Shown here: positions 15,797 to 24,898 of the stretch, piece by piece
How positions within the stretch are numbered: the stretch's first letter is position 1
Layout: each line of letters opens with the position of its first letter
Made by a program: the position numbers and the translations under genes
The notes under the pieces: generated by a model
The model's database searches: none
What the model was told of the DNA's origin: nothing
Seen by the model: only the letters and a program-made list of their open reading frames with translations
NCBI RefSeq assembly: GCF_014644315.1
Contig: NZ_BMKL01000001.1
Span: forward strand, 1,995,001-2,059,000
Direction of reading: 5' to 3'
DNA: 64,000 nt
Source of the DNA: Tsuneonella deserti
Lineage (GTDB): Bacteria; Pseudomonadota; Alphaproteobacteria; Sphingomonadales; Sphingomonadaceae

Positions 15797-16495
15797 CTAG
15801 CGGTCGCCCTTGTTGGTGTTCGCCGGGCCATCGGCCGCAGGAGCCGCCACCGCTCCGGCCGCCTCGGGACCGGGCTTCTCGGCCGGACCCGCCGTTGCGG
15901 TGGGATCGCCGGCCGCAGCGCCTTCAGCAGCAGCGGCAGCGTCGTCGGCCGGAGCCGCGGCTTCCGGCTTCGGCAGCTCGGGCCCGCCACCCTGCTGCTT
16001 CAGGTACAGGATGATGTTGGCGCGATCCTGACCGTTGGAAAGGCCCGCGAAGCTCATCTTGGTCCCGGGGGCGAAAGCCTTGGGGCTCTTGAGCCATTCG
16101 TCGAGGTTCTCGTACGTCCAGTTACCGCCATGGCCCGACAGCGCGCTTGAGAAAGCGTAGCCCGCTTTGCCCTTGCCGATCGGCTCCCCGACGGTGGCCC
16201 AAAGGTTCGGACCCTGCTTCACGCCGCCGCCCTGATCGAACGTATGGCAGGTGCCGCAACGCCCCTGCGCGGCCTTTTCGCCGGCAGCGACATCGCCGGT
16301 CGCGAGCAGTTCGGCCAGGCTCGGGCCTGCTTCTGCCGCGCCTTCCTCGGCGACGCCCTCGATCGGATAGCCCATTTCGTGCGGGCGATGCGGCTTGTCG
16401 GCCTGGAAATACTTCGCGCTCACGCTGGACAGGCCGAGCGCGACGATGCCTGAGAAAAGGACCCAGCCGGCGGCAGTGTTGAAACGATCGTCCAT
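15797..16495 (-). CDS. Membrane-anchored class I cytochrome c with a long Ala/Pro tail
   Basis: A 232-residue protein like the CycM/cytochrome c552 type that carries electrons between the bc1 complex and terminal oxidase. An N-terminal uncleaved anchor (GWVLFSGIVALGLSS, about 10-25) is followed by a linker and a class I haem domain. That domain has CGTCH at about 80-84 and the methionine ligand in GTKMSFAGL. The last 60 residues are almost entirely Ala, Pro, Gly and Glu, a flexible tail not needed for haem binding. It converges with rlmE and diverges from pheA. Confidence 0.88.
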   Translation of the reverse strand: MDDRFNTAAGWVLFSGIVALGLSSVSAKYFQADKPHRPHEMGYPIEGVAEEGAAEAGPSLAELLATGDVAAGEKAAQGRCGTCHTFDQGGGVKQGPNLWATVGEPIGKGKAGYAFSSALSGHGGNWTYENLDEWLKSPKAFAPGTKMSFAGLSNGQDRANIILYLKQQGGGPELPKPEAAAPADDAAAAAEGAAAGDPTATAGPAEKPGPEAAGAVAAPAADGPANTNKGDR

Positions 16496-16633
16496 GCGTG
16501 CAGTATTCCGCGAGTAAGTGTTTGCGAGGCGGCTTTGCGCCGCGCTCTAGTCAGGCCGCCGCGCCCGCGCAAGGGGTCGCATGCGGGCGATCCGCTTGCC
16601 GTGCAAAAGCGGGGAAGCTAGGCGCGGCCCACG

Positions 16634-17530
16634 ATGGACAGCTTTCCCGCTCCAGCCCGGACGATGGTCGAGGCGATGCAGGCCGCCGCTGCCGCCGATC
16701 CCGCGCGCGCGGTCGCCTTTTCGGGAGCGCCCGGGGCGAACTCCCATCGCGCGGCGCTGGAGATGGTCCCCGGTTGCCTGCCCCTGCCGTGCTTCTCGTT
16801 CGAAGACGCGATCGACGCGGTGAAAGCCGGCCGGGCCTGGGCTGCGGCAATCCCGGTGGAGAACAGCCAGCACGGGCGGGTTGCAGACATTCATTTCCTG
16901 CTGCCCGAGAGCGGTCTGCACATCGTGGCCGAACATTTCCTGCGCATAAACCACGCGCTGATGGCTACGGGCGAGGGTCCGTTCGAGGCTGCCTACAGCC
17001 ACCCGCAAGCGCTTGGCCAGTCGCGCAAGTTTCTGCGGGAACGGGGAATCGTGCCCTTGAGCTATGCCGACACCGCGGGCGCCGCGGCCCATGTCGCCGA
17101 GCGCGCGGAGCCCCATATCGCCGCCATCGCGCCGCCGCAGGCGGCCGAGCTCTACGGCCTGAAGATCGTCGAAAACGACGTCGAGGACGCCGCCGACAAC
17201 ACCACGCGCTTCCTTTTGCTTGCGAATGAAGCGCTCGATCCGGCCATGTTCGGCGACCGAACACCGGCGATCACCACCTTCGTGTTCGAGGTGAAGAACA
17301 TCCCTGCCGCGCTCTACAAGGCGCTCGGCGGATTCGCGACCAACGGGGTCAACATGACCAAGCTCGAAAGCTACCAGGCCGGGGCGAGCTTTTCGGCCAC
17401 GATGTTCTATGCCGACATCATCGGCGCGCCCGGCCAGCCGGCGGTAGACCGCGCGCTGGAAGAGCTCGCCTTCCATTGCAAGGAATTGCGCATCCTCGGC
17501 ACCTATCGCCAGGCGCGCCAGCGCGGCTAA
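16634..17530 (+). CDS. pheA: Prephenate dehydratase PheA (monofunctional)
   Basis: Converts prephenate to phenylpyruvate in phenylalanine synthesis. It has 298 residues and no chorismate mutase domain. The catalytic domain (about 25-205) shows AFSGAPGANSH, IPVENSQHGRV, AYSHPQALGQ and the catalytic threonine motif NTTRFLLL. The C-terminal ACT domain (about 215-295) has the phenylalanine-binding signature GVNMTKLESYQAG, indicating feedback inhibition by Phe. The start ATG at 16634 (MDSFPAPA) leaves a short leader before the first conserved strand. It is an isolated gene ending before a strong hairpin. Confidence 0.95.
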   Translation: MDSFPAPARTMVEAMQAAAAADPARAVAFSGAPGANSHRAALEMVPGCLPLPCFSFEDAIDAVKAGRAWAAAIPVENSQHGRVADIHFLLPESGLHIVAEHFLRINHALMATGEGPFEAAYSHPQALGQSRKFLRERGIVPLSYADTAGAAAHVAERAEPHIAAIAPPQAAELYGLKIVENDVEDAADNTTRFLLLANEALDPAMFGDRTPAITTFVFEVKNIPAALYKALGGFATNGVNMTKLESYQAGASFSATMFYADIIGAPGQPAVDRALEELAFHCKELRILGTYRQARQRG

Positions 17531-17604
17531 TCGGCGCGGGTGCAGCTTTCTGCTGCGCTCCCACCTGAGGACGCATGCTTCGGCCGGCGCGACGATGGCA
17601 AGTT

Positions 17605-17631
17605 CACGGGAGAAAACGTCTTTCTCCCGTG
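17605..17631. terminator. Hairpin terminator between convergent pheA and the exported protein
   Basis: A perfect 11 bp stem CACGGGAGAAA/TTTCTCCCGTG around a 5 nt loop, between convergent genes. The T-rich arm gives a partial U tract on both strands. Confidence 0.6.
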
Positions 17632-17644
17632 ATTCCTGCAACGG

Positions 17645-18085
17645 TCATTTAGGCTTGAGCACCTGCAGCAGCTGTGTTCCCATGATGTGGCGGAACTTTG
17701 CACGATCGCCCGATTGCGCTGCCATCTGCGCGTCGCTCATCTTGACCTCGGCGCGAATTTTTTCGGCTCGCTTCTCGCCTTCGGCGCCGTCCGGAATGTT
17801 GCGATAGCGGCGCACAAGGTAGAGATCGGGCTCACCTTCACGCTTGTGCACGTTGCCGAGCAATTCCCAGCCGGTCTGCCAGCCTTGCTTGATCGCGAAT
17901 TCTTCCTGCGTCTTGTAATAGCCTGCGAGGAAGGTGGCGTAGTCGAGAAAATGTCCGTCATCGATGGTGACGCCCGTCACCTCAACGTAGTCGCCGCCCG
18001 TGAAAGGTGTGTTTTGCGCGACGGCGATTTGCGGGAAAGCAAATGCGAGCGTTGCTGCACCGAGAACCAAACCGAGTTTGTTCAT
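17645..18085 (-). CDS. Small exported protein of unknown function
   Basis: A protein of 146 residues with a clear Sec signal peptide (MNKLGLVLGAATLAFAFPQIAVAQ, cut near residue 24). The mature part is soluble and rich in charged residues and tyrosine (LDYATFLAGYYKTQEEF, LVRRYRNIPDG). I recognise no family; the fold could be of the dimeric alpha/beta barrel type, but that is a guess. The ATG at 18085 is preferred because GGGAG lies 9 nt upstream; an in-frame TTG 9 nt earlier is too close to that site. It is transcribed alone. Confidence 0.7.
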   Translation of the reverse strand: MNKLGLVLGAATLAFAFPQIAVAQNTPFTGGDYVEVTGVTIDDGHFLDYATFLAGYYKTQEEFAIKQGWQTGWELLGNVHKREGEPDLYLVRRYRNIPDGAEGEKRAEKIRAEVKMSDAQMAAQSGDRAKFRHIMGTQLLQVLKPK

Positions 18086-18196
18086 GTTATCCAACTCCCA
18101 TGGGCGGCCGGCGCTTGAGCGCGCTTCCCCCTTGGCTCTGGAGTCGGGCGACCCTGAAGATTTCCCCTTTGGGCCGGCCCCTCGGCGCCGCGGAAA

Positions 18197-19402
18197 CTAC
18201 GCCGATTCGGGCAGGTGTCGAGCCTCAAAGGATGCCGGCCGCGGCGCGCGGGTGCGCAGCCCCAAGAGCGGTCGCAAAGGCGCGATCTCGCGGCCCACGA
18301 GGTAGAACGCCCAGCAGCCTGCGACAGTCGCCGCGAACAGGATCGCGAATTCAGCGCCCGCGGGCAGCGCGAAGCGCAGCAGGTACCAGCCGACGACCAC
18401 GATCACCGTCTGGTGAATTATGTAGAACGGGAAGACCGCCTCGGTCAGCATCGCCCGGCGCGGGTGGTCGCGGTTCCAGTACCCGTCTGCGAGCCCGATC
18501 AGCGCGATGATCGCGCTCCACGCGAAGATCGCGTGCGCTGCCTCGTACCACGGATAGACCCAGCCGGGCGCCGGGGTGTTTCCCGGCCACTGGAGCACGA
18601 CCGCCGCCACCACCGCGTAGGATGCGAGGGCCAGCATGCCGCTCGCCCTCCACCACCGCCGGATCCCGGCCCACGCGCGTGGTGCGCTGCGCAGGAGGTA
18701 GCCGAACAGGAACAGCGGCAAGTAGAATGTGTGGGCGTACCCATCGCCGACGACGTCGTGCGTCTCTTCCGCACCCGGCCAGCCGAGCCAGAGGCGCACC
18801 AGCAGGAGAGCGATCGGCACGACGAGGATGCGCCAGTCTGCCAGCATCCGGTCAAGCAGCGCACCTGCGCGCTTCCGCATACCTTCCGGCAGCATCAGAA
18901 GGACGGCCAGTGCCAGCGTGTAAAGCCACAGGTAAACCACGAACCACAGGTGGTTCCAGGTCGGCAGCACGATCCCGTCAATCGGGCCGAAGCGAAAATA
19001 ATCGTGCAACCAGAACCAGGCGAAGGGCGCGTCGTAACCGTGCTTGAAGGTGAGCTCGACCCACGGCTGGGGCGGGACGATCACCGCGATCCCGAAAGCC
19101 AGCGGCACCAGCAGCCGCGCGGTGCGGTTGCGCACGAAGCCGCCCAGCCCGCCCGAACGCGCAAACAGCGCCGCCGAGGCGTAGCCCGAGACCACGAACA
19201 GCAGGCCGAGCCGCCAGGCGTTGGTCGCCAGCATCGGGAATTCGAACCACTCGATCGGCTGCGCGGTTTTCACGTGCCAGCCCCACGGCACGAAGAACAT
19301 GCCGATGTGATAGAAAATCAGCAGGCCGAACGCCGCGATCCGCAGCCAGTCCATCCCGTAATGCCGGCCCGTGGGTAGCGCGGCGGCATCATTCGTCGGC
19401 AA
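18197..19402 (-). CDS. Acyltransferase 3 family membrane protein
   Basis: A polytopic protein of 401 residues with about ten hydrophobic helices. The N-terminus shows the acyltransferase-3 opening MDWLRIAAFGLLIFYHIGMF, with the active-site His in YH, and LLFVVSGYASAALFAR with the conserved Arg region. Members transfer acyl groups to sugars of lipopolysaccharide, glucans or other exported molecules; the acceptor is unknown. Its start overlaps the end of the isoaspartyl peptidase gene by 14 nt, placing it third in an operon with PAP2 and the peptidase. Confidence 0.85.
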   Translation of the reverse strand: MPTNDAAALPTGRHYGMDWLRIAAFGLLIFYHIGMFFVPWGWHVKTAQPIEWFEFPMLATNAWRLGLLFVVSGYASAALFARSGGLGGFVRNRTARLLVPLAFGIAVIVPPQPWVELTFKHGYDAPFAWFWLHDYFRFGPIDGIVLPTWNHLWFVVYLWLYTLALAVLLMLPEGMRKRAGALLDRMLADWRILVVPIALLLVRLWLGWPGAEETHDVVGDGYAHTFYLPLFLFGYLLRSAPRAWAGIRRWWRASGMLALASYAVVAAVVLQWPGNTPAPGWVYPWYEAAHAIFAWSAIIALIGLADGYWNRDHPRRAMLTEAVFPFYIIHQTVIVVVGWYLLRFALPAGAEFAILFAATVAGCWAFYLVGREIAPLRPLLGLRTRAPRPASFEARHLPESA

Positions 19403-20381
19403 AGATCGCTACCTCGTTGAGGCCATCGCTGGTGGCGCGGCCACGATACATACCCGGGGTGTTCATGGCGAACGCCGGCGCGCCATCCTTTCCAACGACA
19501 ATGACTCCGCCGTCGCCGCCAAGCGCGCCGACTTCGCCGATGACCGTGCGCGCGGCGACATCGACGTTCTCGCCGGCGAGCAGGACGCGGTCGCAAATCG
19601 AATGCGCGACGGCAGCGCGGATGAAGTATTCGCCCGATCCGGTCGCGCTGACGGCGCAGGCGCGGTCATCGGCATAAGTGCCCGCGCCGATCACCGGCGA
19701 ATCGCCGATCCGGCCCCAGCGCTTGCCGGTCATGCCCCCGGTCGAGGTGCCCGCGGCCAGGTGGCCGGCGCTGTCGCGCGCCACGGCGCCCACGGTGCCG
19801 TACTTGAATTCGACATCGAGGGCCGAGAGGTTCTCCTCCTTGAGCTTCTCGAGCTGGCGGCGCCGTTCGTCGGTACCGAAGTATTCAGGCGCGACCATTT
19901 CGAGGCCGTGCTCGCCCGCGAACTGCTCCGCGCCCTTGCCTGAAAGGAACACGTGACGGCCGTCCTCCATCACCTGCCGCGCCAGCAGGATCGGGTGGCG
20001 GACGGTATGCACGCCCGCCACCGCACCGGCGCGGCGGCCGTTGCCGTCCATGATCGCGGCATCGAGCTCGTTGACGCGGTCCCAGGTGAACACCGCGCCC
20101 CGGCCCGCGTTGAACTTCGGATCGTCCTCCAGGATGGTGATCGCGGCAGCTACCGCGTCGAGCGCGCTGCCGCCGTCCTTCAGCACCTTCGCGCCCGCGT
20201 CTAGCGCGGTCTGCAGCGCGGCCCTGTAATCGGCCTGCTGCTGCTGCGTCATGCGCGAGCGTTCCAGTGTGCCGGCCCCGCCGTGGATGGCGAAGGACCA
20301 GTCCCCGGGAGGGGAGGTGTCGTGGGAGGAAGCGGGTGCAGCCATGGCGAGGGCGATGGCCGCGAGCAGCAGCGCGCGCAA
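19389..20381 (-). CDS. Exported isoaspartyl peptidase/L-asparaginase (Ntn hydrolase)
   Basis: A 330-residue plant-type asparaginase. A signal peptide (MRALLLAAIALAMAAPASS) sends it to the periplasm. The mature protein begins with FAIHGGAGTL and has KFNAGRGAVFTWD. The autocleavage site lies before the nucleophile Thr in KYGTVGAVARD, so it should split into alpha and beta subunits. The beta chain has GAGTYADDRACAVSATGSGE. It removes beta-aspartyl residues from damaged or dietary peptides. It starts 2 nt after the PAP2 gene and overlaps the acyltransferase gene. Confidence 0.93.
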   Translation of the reverse strand: MRALLLAAIALAMAAPASSHDTSPPGDWSFAIHGGAGTLERSRMTQQQQADYRAALQTALDAGAKVLKDGGSALDAVAAAITILEDDPKFNAGRGAVFTWDRVNELDAAIMDGNGRRAGAVAGVHTVRHPILLARQVMEDGRHVFLSGKGAEQFAGEHGLEMVAPEYFGTDERRRQLEKLKEENLSALDVEFKYGTVGAVARDSAGHLAAGTSTGGMTGKRWGRIGDSPVIGAGTYADDRACAVSATGSGEYFIRAAVAHSICDRVLLAGENVDVAARTVIGEVGALGGDGGVIVVGKDGAPAFAMNTPGMYRGRATSDGLNEVAIFADE

Positions 20382-20383
20382 GG

Positions 20384-20941
20384 TCAGAACGCCATCGCCA
20401 TCGAGGCTCCAACGCCCGTGCTGTCACCCCACGGCACCAGCGCAACCCGCCTGTCGGCGAGCGGGTGGGTCAACAGCAGGCCGGAGCCGGTGCCGATCGC
20501 CGCGCCGGCGAGCACGTCGTACCAGTGGTGCTTGTCCGCCTGCACGCGCGCGAACCCGACGAAACTCGCCACGGCAAGCGCGGGTATTCCTTCGCCGGGA
20601 CCGCGCCGTTCGAGGATGCTCGCCGCCGCGCCGAACGCGGCGGACGTATGGCCGGAAGGAAAGCTGCGGTTGTCGCTTCCGTCAGGCCTCCGCTCGGGGA
20701 AGATTTCCTTGAGGCCGGTCGAGGCGGCGTAGGCCGCGCCGATCGATCCGGTCGCCTGCAGCACCCCCTTCCCGTCGCCAGTTACCACGGGAACTCCGAT
20801 CGCCCAGGCGGTCAGCGCACCGACGCCGACCGTGCTGGCGGTGTCCCAGTCCTTGTCCGAAGCGTGAGCGGGGGCCGCGATGGTCAGGCTGGCCGCCGCG
20901 AGCGCGGCAAACGGGGCGGAGGTCGGCCGGAAGGTCTTCAT
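20384..20941 (-). CDS. Exported PAP2-family phosphatase
   Basis: A 185-residue acid phosphatase of the PAP2/vanadium chloroperoxidase superfamily with a signal peptide (residues 1-27, ending AHAS). The three catalytic motifs are in order: KEIFPERRP, SFPSGHTSAAF and ADKHHWYDVLAGAAIG. The small size and lack of many helices suggest a periplasmic or singly anchored enzyme acting on lipid phosphates such as undecaprenyl pyrophosphate, or on small phosphoesters. It is the first gene of a three-gene envelope operon and diverges from the channel gene. Confidence 0.88.
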   Translation of the reverse strand: MKTFRPTSAPFAALAAASLTIAAPAHASDKDWDTASTVGVGALTAWAIGVPVVTGDGKGVLQATGSIGAAYAASTGLKEIFPERRPDGSDNRSFPSGHTSAAFGAAASILERRGPGEGIPALAVASFVGFARVQADKHHWYDVLAGAAIGTGSGLLLTHPLADRRVALVPWGDSTGVGASMAMAF

Positions 20942-21095
20942 TGCACGCGCATACCACGCGCGCCAATCACCGCTAAGCCAAGAAACCTTCCGCGAGAGTT
21001 ATCCACCGGTCCCCGCCGACGATTTGGTAAACGAATCGATTCGTGCAAAACTTCGGAAGTCAAACGGCATGGCCACAGGCCAGGGGAGTGTCGGC

Positions 21096-22361
21096 ATGAA
21101 CATGGGGAACTACCGCTTCGATCAACAGATGGCGATGGACATCGGCGAAAAGCTCTTGTGGGCGGCGCTGATACTGGTGGTGACATGGGCCCTGGCCCGC
21201 GCGGCGAAGTGGGCCTTTGCCAAGCTGGTGGACAAGGTCAGCTTCTTCCGGCGCAGCACTTCCGGCGGATCCACGATCGGCACCGCGCTCGGCCAGATCG
21301 TCGCCGGCCTGATCTGGTTGTTCGGCCTGCTCGCGATCCTCCAGGTGTTCAGTCTCGGCGGGGTGATGGGCCCGGTCCAGACTTTGCTCAACGACATCGC
21401 CCGGTTCATCCCGCGGCTGATCGGTGCGGGCCTCATCTTCTTCATCGGCCTGATGGTGGCGCGGATCATCCGCGATCTCGTCGTCACCGCGCTGCAGACG
21501 GTCGATTTCGACAAGTGGGCCAACCGCGGCGGCGTCGACAGCGTCACCGGCAACACGGCCATCAGCAAGACGATCGGCACGATCGTCTACGTCCTTATCA
21601 TCATCCCGGTGGCGATCGCCGCGCTGGAGGCGCTCGACATCGCAAGTATCTCGCAGCCGGCCAGCGACATGCTGCGGATGATCTTCGCCGCCATCCCGAA
21701 CATTCTGGGCGCGGCGATCATCCTGGGCCTGGGGTATGTCATCAGCCGCTTCGTGGTGCAGATCCTGCGCGAGGTGCTGCCGGGCCTCGGCGTCGACCGC
21801 GCCTTTGCGGAAACCGACGTCCTGCCCGCCGGGACCACGCTGTCCGACGTGCTGGCGCGCGTGGCGCAGATCGCCATCATGCTGGCGGCCGCCATCGCGG
21901 CGACCCGCCTGCTCGGTTTTCCGGAGCTGACGCAGATTCTCGACCGCGTGCTCGAACTCGGCGGCCGGGTGATCTTCGGCGCGGTGGTAATCCTCGTCGG
22001 CTTCCTGATCGCCCGCCTGCTGGCGCGCATGATCGGCGGAACCGAGGAAACCGGCCTTGCCGCCGGGGTCATCAAGTGGGCGACCGTGGTCCTGTTCATC
22101 TTCATGGGCCTGCAGTTCATGGGCGTGGGCGAAAGGATCGTCGAAATGGCGTTCGGCGCGCTGGTCATCGGCGGTGCGGTCGCCGGTGCGCTCGCCTTCG
22201 GGCTCGGCGGCCGCCAGTGGGCCGCGCGCAAGCTGGAAGAGATCGATGCCAAGGCGAAGGAGATCCAGCGGGCCGCGCCCCCGCCGCCCCCACCGCCCCC
22301 GCCACCTTCTCCTGCGCCAGCAGCGCCGGTCACGCAGACAAGTCCGCCGCCGGCTACTTGA
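21096..22361 (+). CDS. Mechanosensitive-channel-like TM-helix repeat protein
   Basis: A membrane protein of 421 residues with repeated helix blocks of about 90 residues, each a hydrophobic helix followed by an amphipathic segment. Examples are GAGLIFFIGLMVARIIRDLV, GAAIILGLGYVISRFVVQIL and GAVVILVGFLIARLLARMI. This is the TM_helix (PF05552-like) repeat seen in MscS relatives. It ends in AFGLGGRQWAARKLEE and a proline-rich tail with about ten consecutive Pro. The start ATG at 21096 follows GGGGAG; an ATG at 21069 is possible. Ion conduction is inferred from the family. Confidence 0.82.
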   Translation: MNMGNYRFDQQMAMDIGEKLLWAALILVVTWALARAAKWAFAKLVDKVSFFRRSTSGGSTIGTALGQIVAGLIWLFGLLAILQVFSLGGVMGPVQTLLNDIARFIPRLIGAGLIFFIGLMVARIIRDLVVTALQTVDFDKWANRGGVDSVTGNTAISKTIGTIVYVLIIIPVAIAALEALDIASISQPASDMLRMIFAAIPNILGAAIILGLGYVISRFVVQILREVLPGLGVDRAFAETDVLPAGTTLSDVLARVAQIAIMLAAAIAATRLLGFPELTQILDRVLELGGRVIFGAVVILVGFLIARLLARMIGGTEETGLAAGVIKWATVVLFIFMGLQFMGVGERIVEMAFGALVIGGAVAGALAFGLGGRQWAARKLEEIDAKAKEIQRAAPPPPPPPPPPSPAPAAPVTQTSPPPAT

Positions 22362-22403
22362 TACTTCCATCTGAGGTCGCAGTCAGACTAGGGGCGCGGG
22401 ATC

Positions 22404-22922
22404 ATGATCCTGCGCCCCATTTCATTGGCCGAAGCAGACACGCTGGTGGCCCTCGCGCGCCGGGCGTTCATCGACGCCTTCGGCCACCTCTATGCGCCCG
22501 AAGACCTGCAATCCTTCCTCGACAGCGAGCGCACGCCCGAGAAATTCGCCCGGCTGATCGAAGACGCCGGCGCATTGGTGACGGTGGCCGAGGAAGACGG
22601 CGTCCTGCTGGGCTATTGCACCGTCATGTTCGGAGAGAGCTTCGCGGGCCGGCCCGACCCTCAGCCCCTGCGGCCATGCATCCTCGGCCAGCTTTACTGC
22701 GCGGGTGAAGCCACCGGGCGCGGCGTGGGCGCGGCGCTGCTCGACCATGCGATCGGCGCGGCGCGGGCGCGTGGGTGCGATGCAATGCAGCTATCGGTCT
22801 ACAGCGAGAATTTCGGAGCGCAGCGGTTCTACGCCCGGCGCGGCTTCGCGCACGTGGCGGACATCGATTTCTGGGTCGGAAACAAGCGCGACGACGAGTT
22901 CCTGTACGAGCTCGCTCTCTAG
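22404..22922 (+). CDS. GNAT family N-acetyltransferase
   Basis: A single-domain acetyltransferase of 172 residues. The acetyl-CoA pyrophosphate loop is in EATGRGVGAALLDHAI, preceded by the strand CILGQLYC. The C-terminal catalytic strand includes SVYSENFGAQRFYARRGFAHVAD, with the typical NxxAxxFYxxxGF pattern. The substrate is unknown. It follows the channel gene by 42 nt and may share its transcript. Its stop overlaps that of the convergent membrane protein gene. Confidence 0.88.
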   Translation: MILRPISLAEADTLVALARRAFIDAFGHLYAPEDLQSFLDSERTPEKFARLIEDAGALVTVAEEDGVLLGYCTVMFGESFAGRPDPQPLRPCILGQLYCAGEATGRGVGAALLDHAIGAARARGCDAMQLSVYSENFGAQRFYARRGFAHVADIDFWVGNKRDDEFLYELAL

Positions 22923-23683
22923 GCGAGCGCCAGGCCGGCCGATGCCTCGGTGCCTGCACCGGCCTTCCAGCGCCGCTTTTCGGCGTCGAAGAATGCGACC
23001 ACCGCGAGGAACGTCAGGTTGATGAAGGCGAATTCTCCCCCATCCTCGAGCCACGCCTGGAAATCGGTTTGCGCCAGGGTGTGCGGTCCCCAGGTGACGA
23101 ACATGTCCACGAATACGCCGAACACCGCCGCCATGGCGATCCCGGCCGCGATGAAGAGGCTGTGGACGGCGGCCCTCGGACGCGCTCCGAGCAGCGCCGA
23201 GGCGAGGCCCGCGAGCCAGATGGCGCCGACCATCGCGAAGAACATCATCTCGCCGATGTCGTTGGCGTGGACCGGCGAACTGGCCGGGAGCGGGATGAAC
23301 GGCGCGATCCAGTGGCCGAACGCCTCGTGGAATTCGGCGGCATTGTCGATCGTCAGCCAGACCATCATCACGGCGTTGGCAAGGTAGGCCAGCGCGCCGA
23401 GCCGGCGCCACATGACAAACAGCATCACCGCGCAGCTCAGCGTCATCGCGTATTCCAGGTATTCGCCGAAGCTGTGGTCCTGCGAGATGAAGAACTGCAC
23501 CGGCAGCGCCGCGCCGGTCGCGTCGCCGTAATGGGCCGCGACATCGAGCCCGACAATGACGCCGGCATAGGGCCACAGCCACATCATCGCAGTGCGCACA
23601 GCCTTGCTCTGCAAGATCGTCCGCCCGGCAACGAGCGCTTCGGCCGTCAGGGAGGAAAGCCAGGTCAGGAGCGCGGCGGGCAT
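22919..23683 (-). CDS. Multi-spanning membrane protein of unknown function
   Basis: A 254-residue protein with about six hydrophobic helices (LWPYAGVIVGLDVA, YAMTLSCAVMLFVMW, YLANAVMMVWLTI, MMFFAMVGAIWLAGLASALLG, SLFIAAGIAMAAVFGVFVDMF, FINLTFLAVVAFF). Several acidic and His residues lie in or near the helices (GEYLEY, NAAEFHEAFGHW, NDIGEMMFF), suggesting a buried polar or metal-binding centre. I recognise no family. It stands between convergent GNAT and co-directional zntB genes with its own leader. Confidence 0.65.
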   Translation of the reverse strand: MPAALLTWLSSLTAEALVAGRTILQSKAVRTAMMWLWPYAGVIVGLDVAAHYGDATGAALPVQFFISQDHSFGEYLEYAMTLSCAVMLFVMWRRLGALAYLANAVMMVWLTIDNAAEFHEAFGHWIAPFIPLPASSPVHANDIGEMMFFAMVGAIWLAGLASALLGARPRAAVHSLFIAAGIAMAAVFGVFVDMFVTWGPHTLAQTDFQAWLEDGGEFAFINLTFLAVVAFFDAEKRRWKAGAGTEASAGLALA

Positions 23684-23804
23684 TCGGCAGCCTTTCGAAG
23701 GATCGAGGTCCTTCCGATATGCTGGGACAACCCGCTTGTCGGTTAACCGGAATGTTTAACGTCGACTGCGTCCCAGCGCGGAACAGGCCGAGAAACGAGC
23801 CGGA

Positions 23805-24863
23805 TCACATCCACTTCCACCGGCGGAACAGCCACACGGTAACGATTCCGAAGGTCACGCAAAGCATCGTAACGAACCAGAAGCCAAGCGGATGGCCAGG
23901 TATCTCGGCCCACGGCATTCCGCCCACGTTGATGCCGAACAGGCCGACGAGGAAGCTCAAGGGCAGGAACACGGTCGCCACCAGGGTCAGGCGGCGGTTG
24001 GTCTTTTCCGAGCGCGCGAGGGCGCGTGCGCGCAGTTCGTCCATCAGGACGACGGCGCTTTCCTTGCTCACGTCGAGATCGTCGAGAAAGCGGCGCAGCA
24101 GCGCGGTGGTTTCGCCGATCTCGCGCCTGTCGTGCGGCTCGAACCAGGCGGGCGCGTCGCGGCTGATCGATTCCATCGCCACGTGTTGCGGGCTCATGTG
24201 GCGCTTGAGCGCGAGGATCGAGCGCCGGATCACGCCGATCCGCCGCAGCAGCTCCTCTCCGTTGCCCGGCTCGAACGCCGCGTCCTCAAGCTGGTCGAGC
24301 TCGTCGTTGAGGTCGACAATGACCGGGCTCATCCGGTTGACCAGATGCTTGGCGAGGTCGGTGATGAGCGCCCCCGCATCGCGCGGACCGCGGCCGGCGT
24401 CGAGTTCCTCCAGCACGTCGCCGGGCGTCTGCAACGGCCAGCGGCGCAGCGTAAGTACGCGCTTCCCGTCGGACCACAGCTGCATCGACCTCATGTCCTC
24501 GGGGCTCGCGCCCGGGTTGAAGTTGATGCCACGCATCGTGGCGACCAGAACCTCGCCGTCGCGGAAGGCGCGCGGGCGGGTCGCGTCGCCCGTCAGCAAG
24601 GCGGCGGTGGGCGCGGGAATGCCAAGCTCCTCCATCAGCCACTCGTCGGTGCCCGGCACCGTGCGGTCGAGATGCAGCCAGAGGACTTCGCCCGGCGCCC
24701 GTGCGCTCCAGCCCTGCGCCTGCTCCCAGCTCACCGCGCGCGCCCCGCCCTGCCCGTCAAGCACGCGGCCGATCAGGAGCGGACCGTCATGGGTGGCGTC
24801 GTCGTTCGGATCGGGATCGGCCGGCATCGGGCACGTCATGCCGCATCGCGCGGCGGCTGTCAT
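23805..24863 (-). CDS. zntB: CorA-family zinc transporter ZntB
   Basis: A 352-residue CorA-superfamily metal transporter. A large acidic cytoplasmic N-terminal domain (about 1-285) leads into two C-terminal helices. The first ends [16 protein letters not shown], where GIN replaces the GMN of Mg-transporting CorA, as in ZntB. The second is [19 protein letters not shown], followed by a basic tail. ZntB moves zinc, probably by proton-coupled import. Several Met codons near the start (24863, 24839, 24827) leave the exact N-terminus open. It diverges from ispG with about 35 nt between starts. Confidence 0.86.
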   Translation of the reverse strand: MTAAARCGMTCPMPADPDPNDDATHDGPLLIGRVLDGQGGARAVSWEQAQGWSARAPGEVLWLHLDRTVPGTDEWLMEELGIPAPTAALLTGDATRPRAFRDGEVLVATMRGINFNPGASPEDMRSMQLWSDGKRVLTLRRWPLQTPGDVLEELDAGRGPRDAGALITDLAKHLVNRMSPVIVDLNDELDQLEDAAFEPGNGEELLRRIGVIRRSILALKRHMSPQHVAMESISRDAPAWFEPHDRREIGETTALLRRFLDDLDVSKESAVVLMDELRARALARSEKTNRRLTLVATVFLPLSFLVGLFGINVGGMPWAEIPGHPLGFWFVTMLCVTFGIVTVWLFRRWKWM

Positions 24864-24898
24864 TGCCCCTTCATGCGGCGCGGACTATATCGCGGGCC

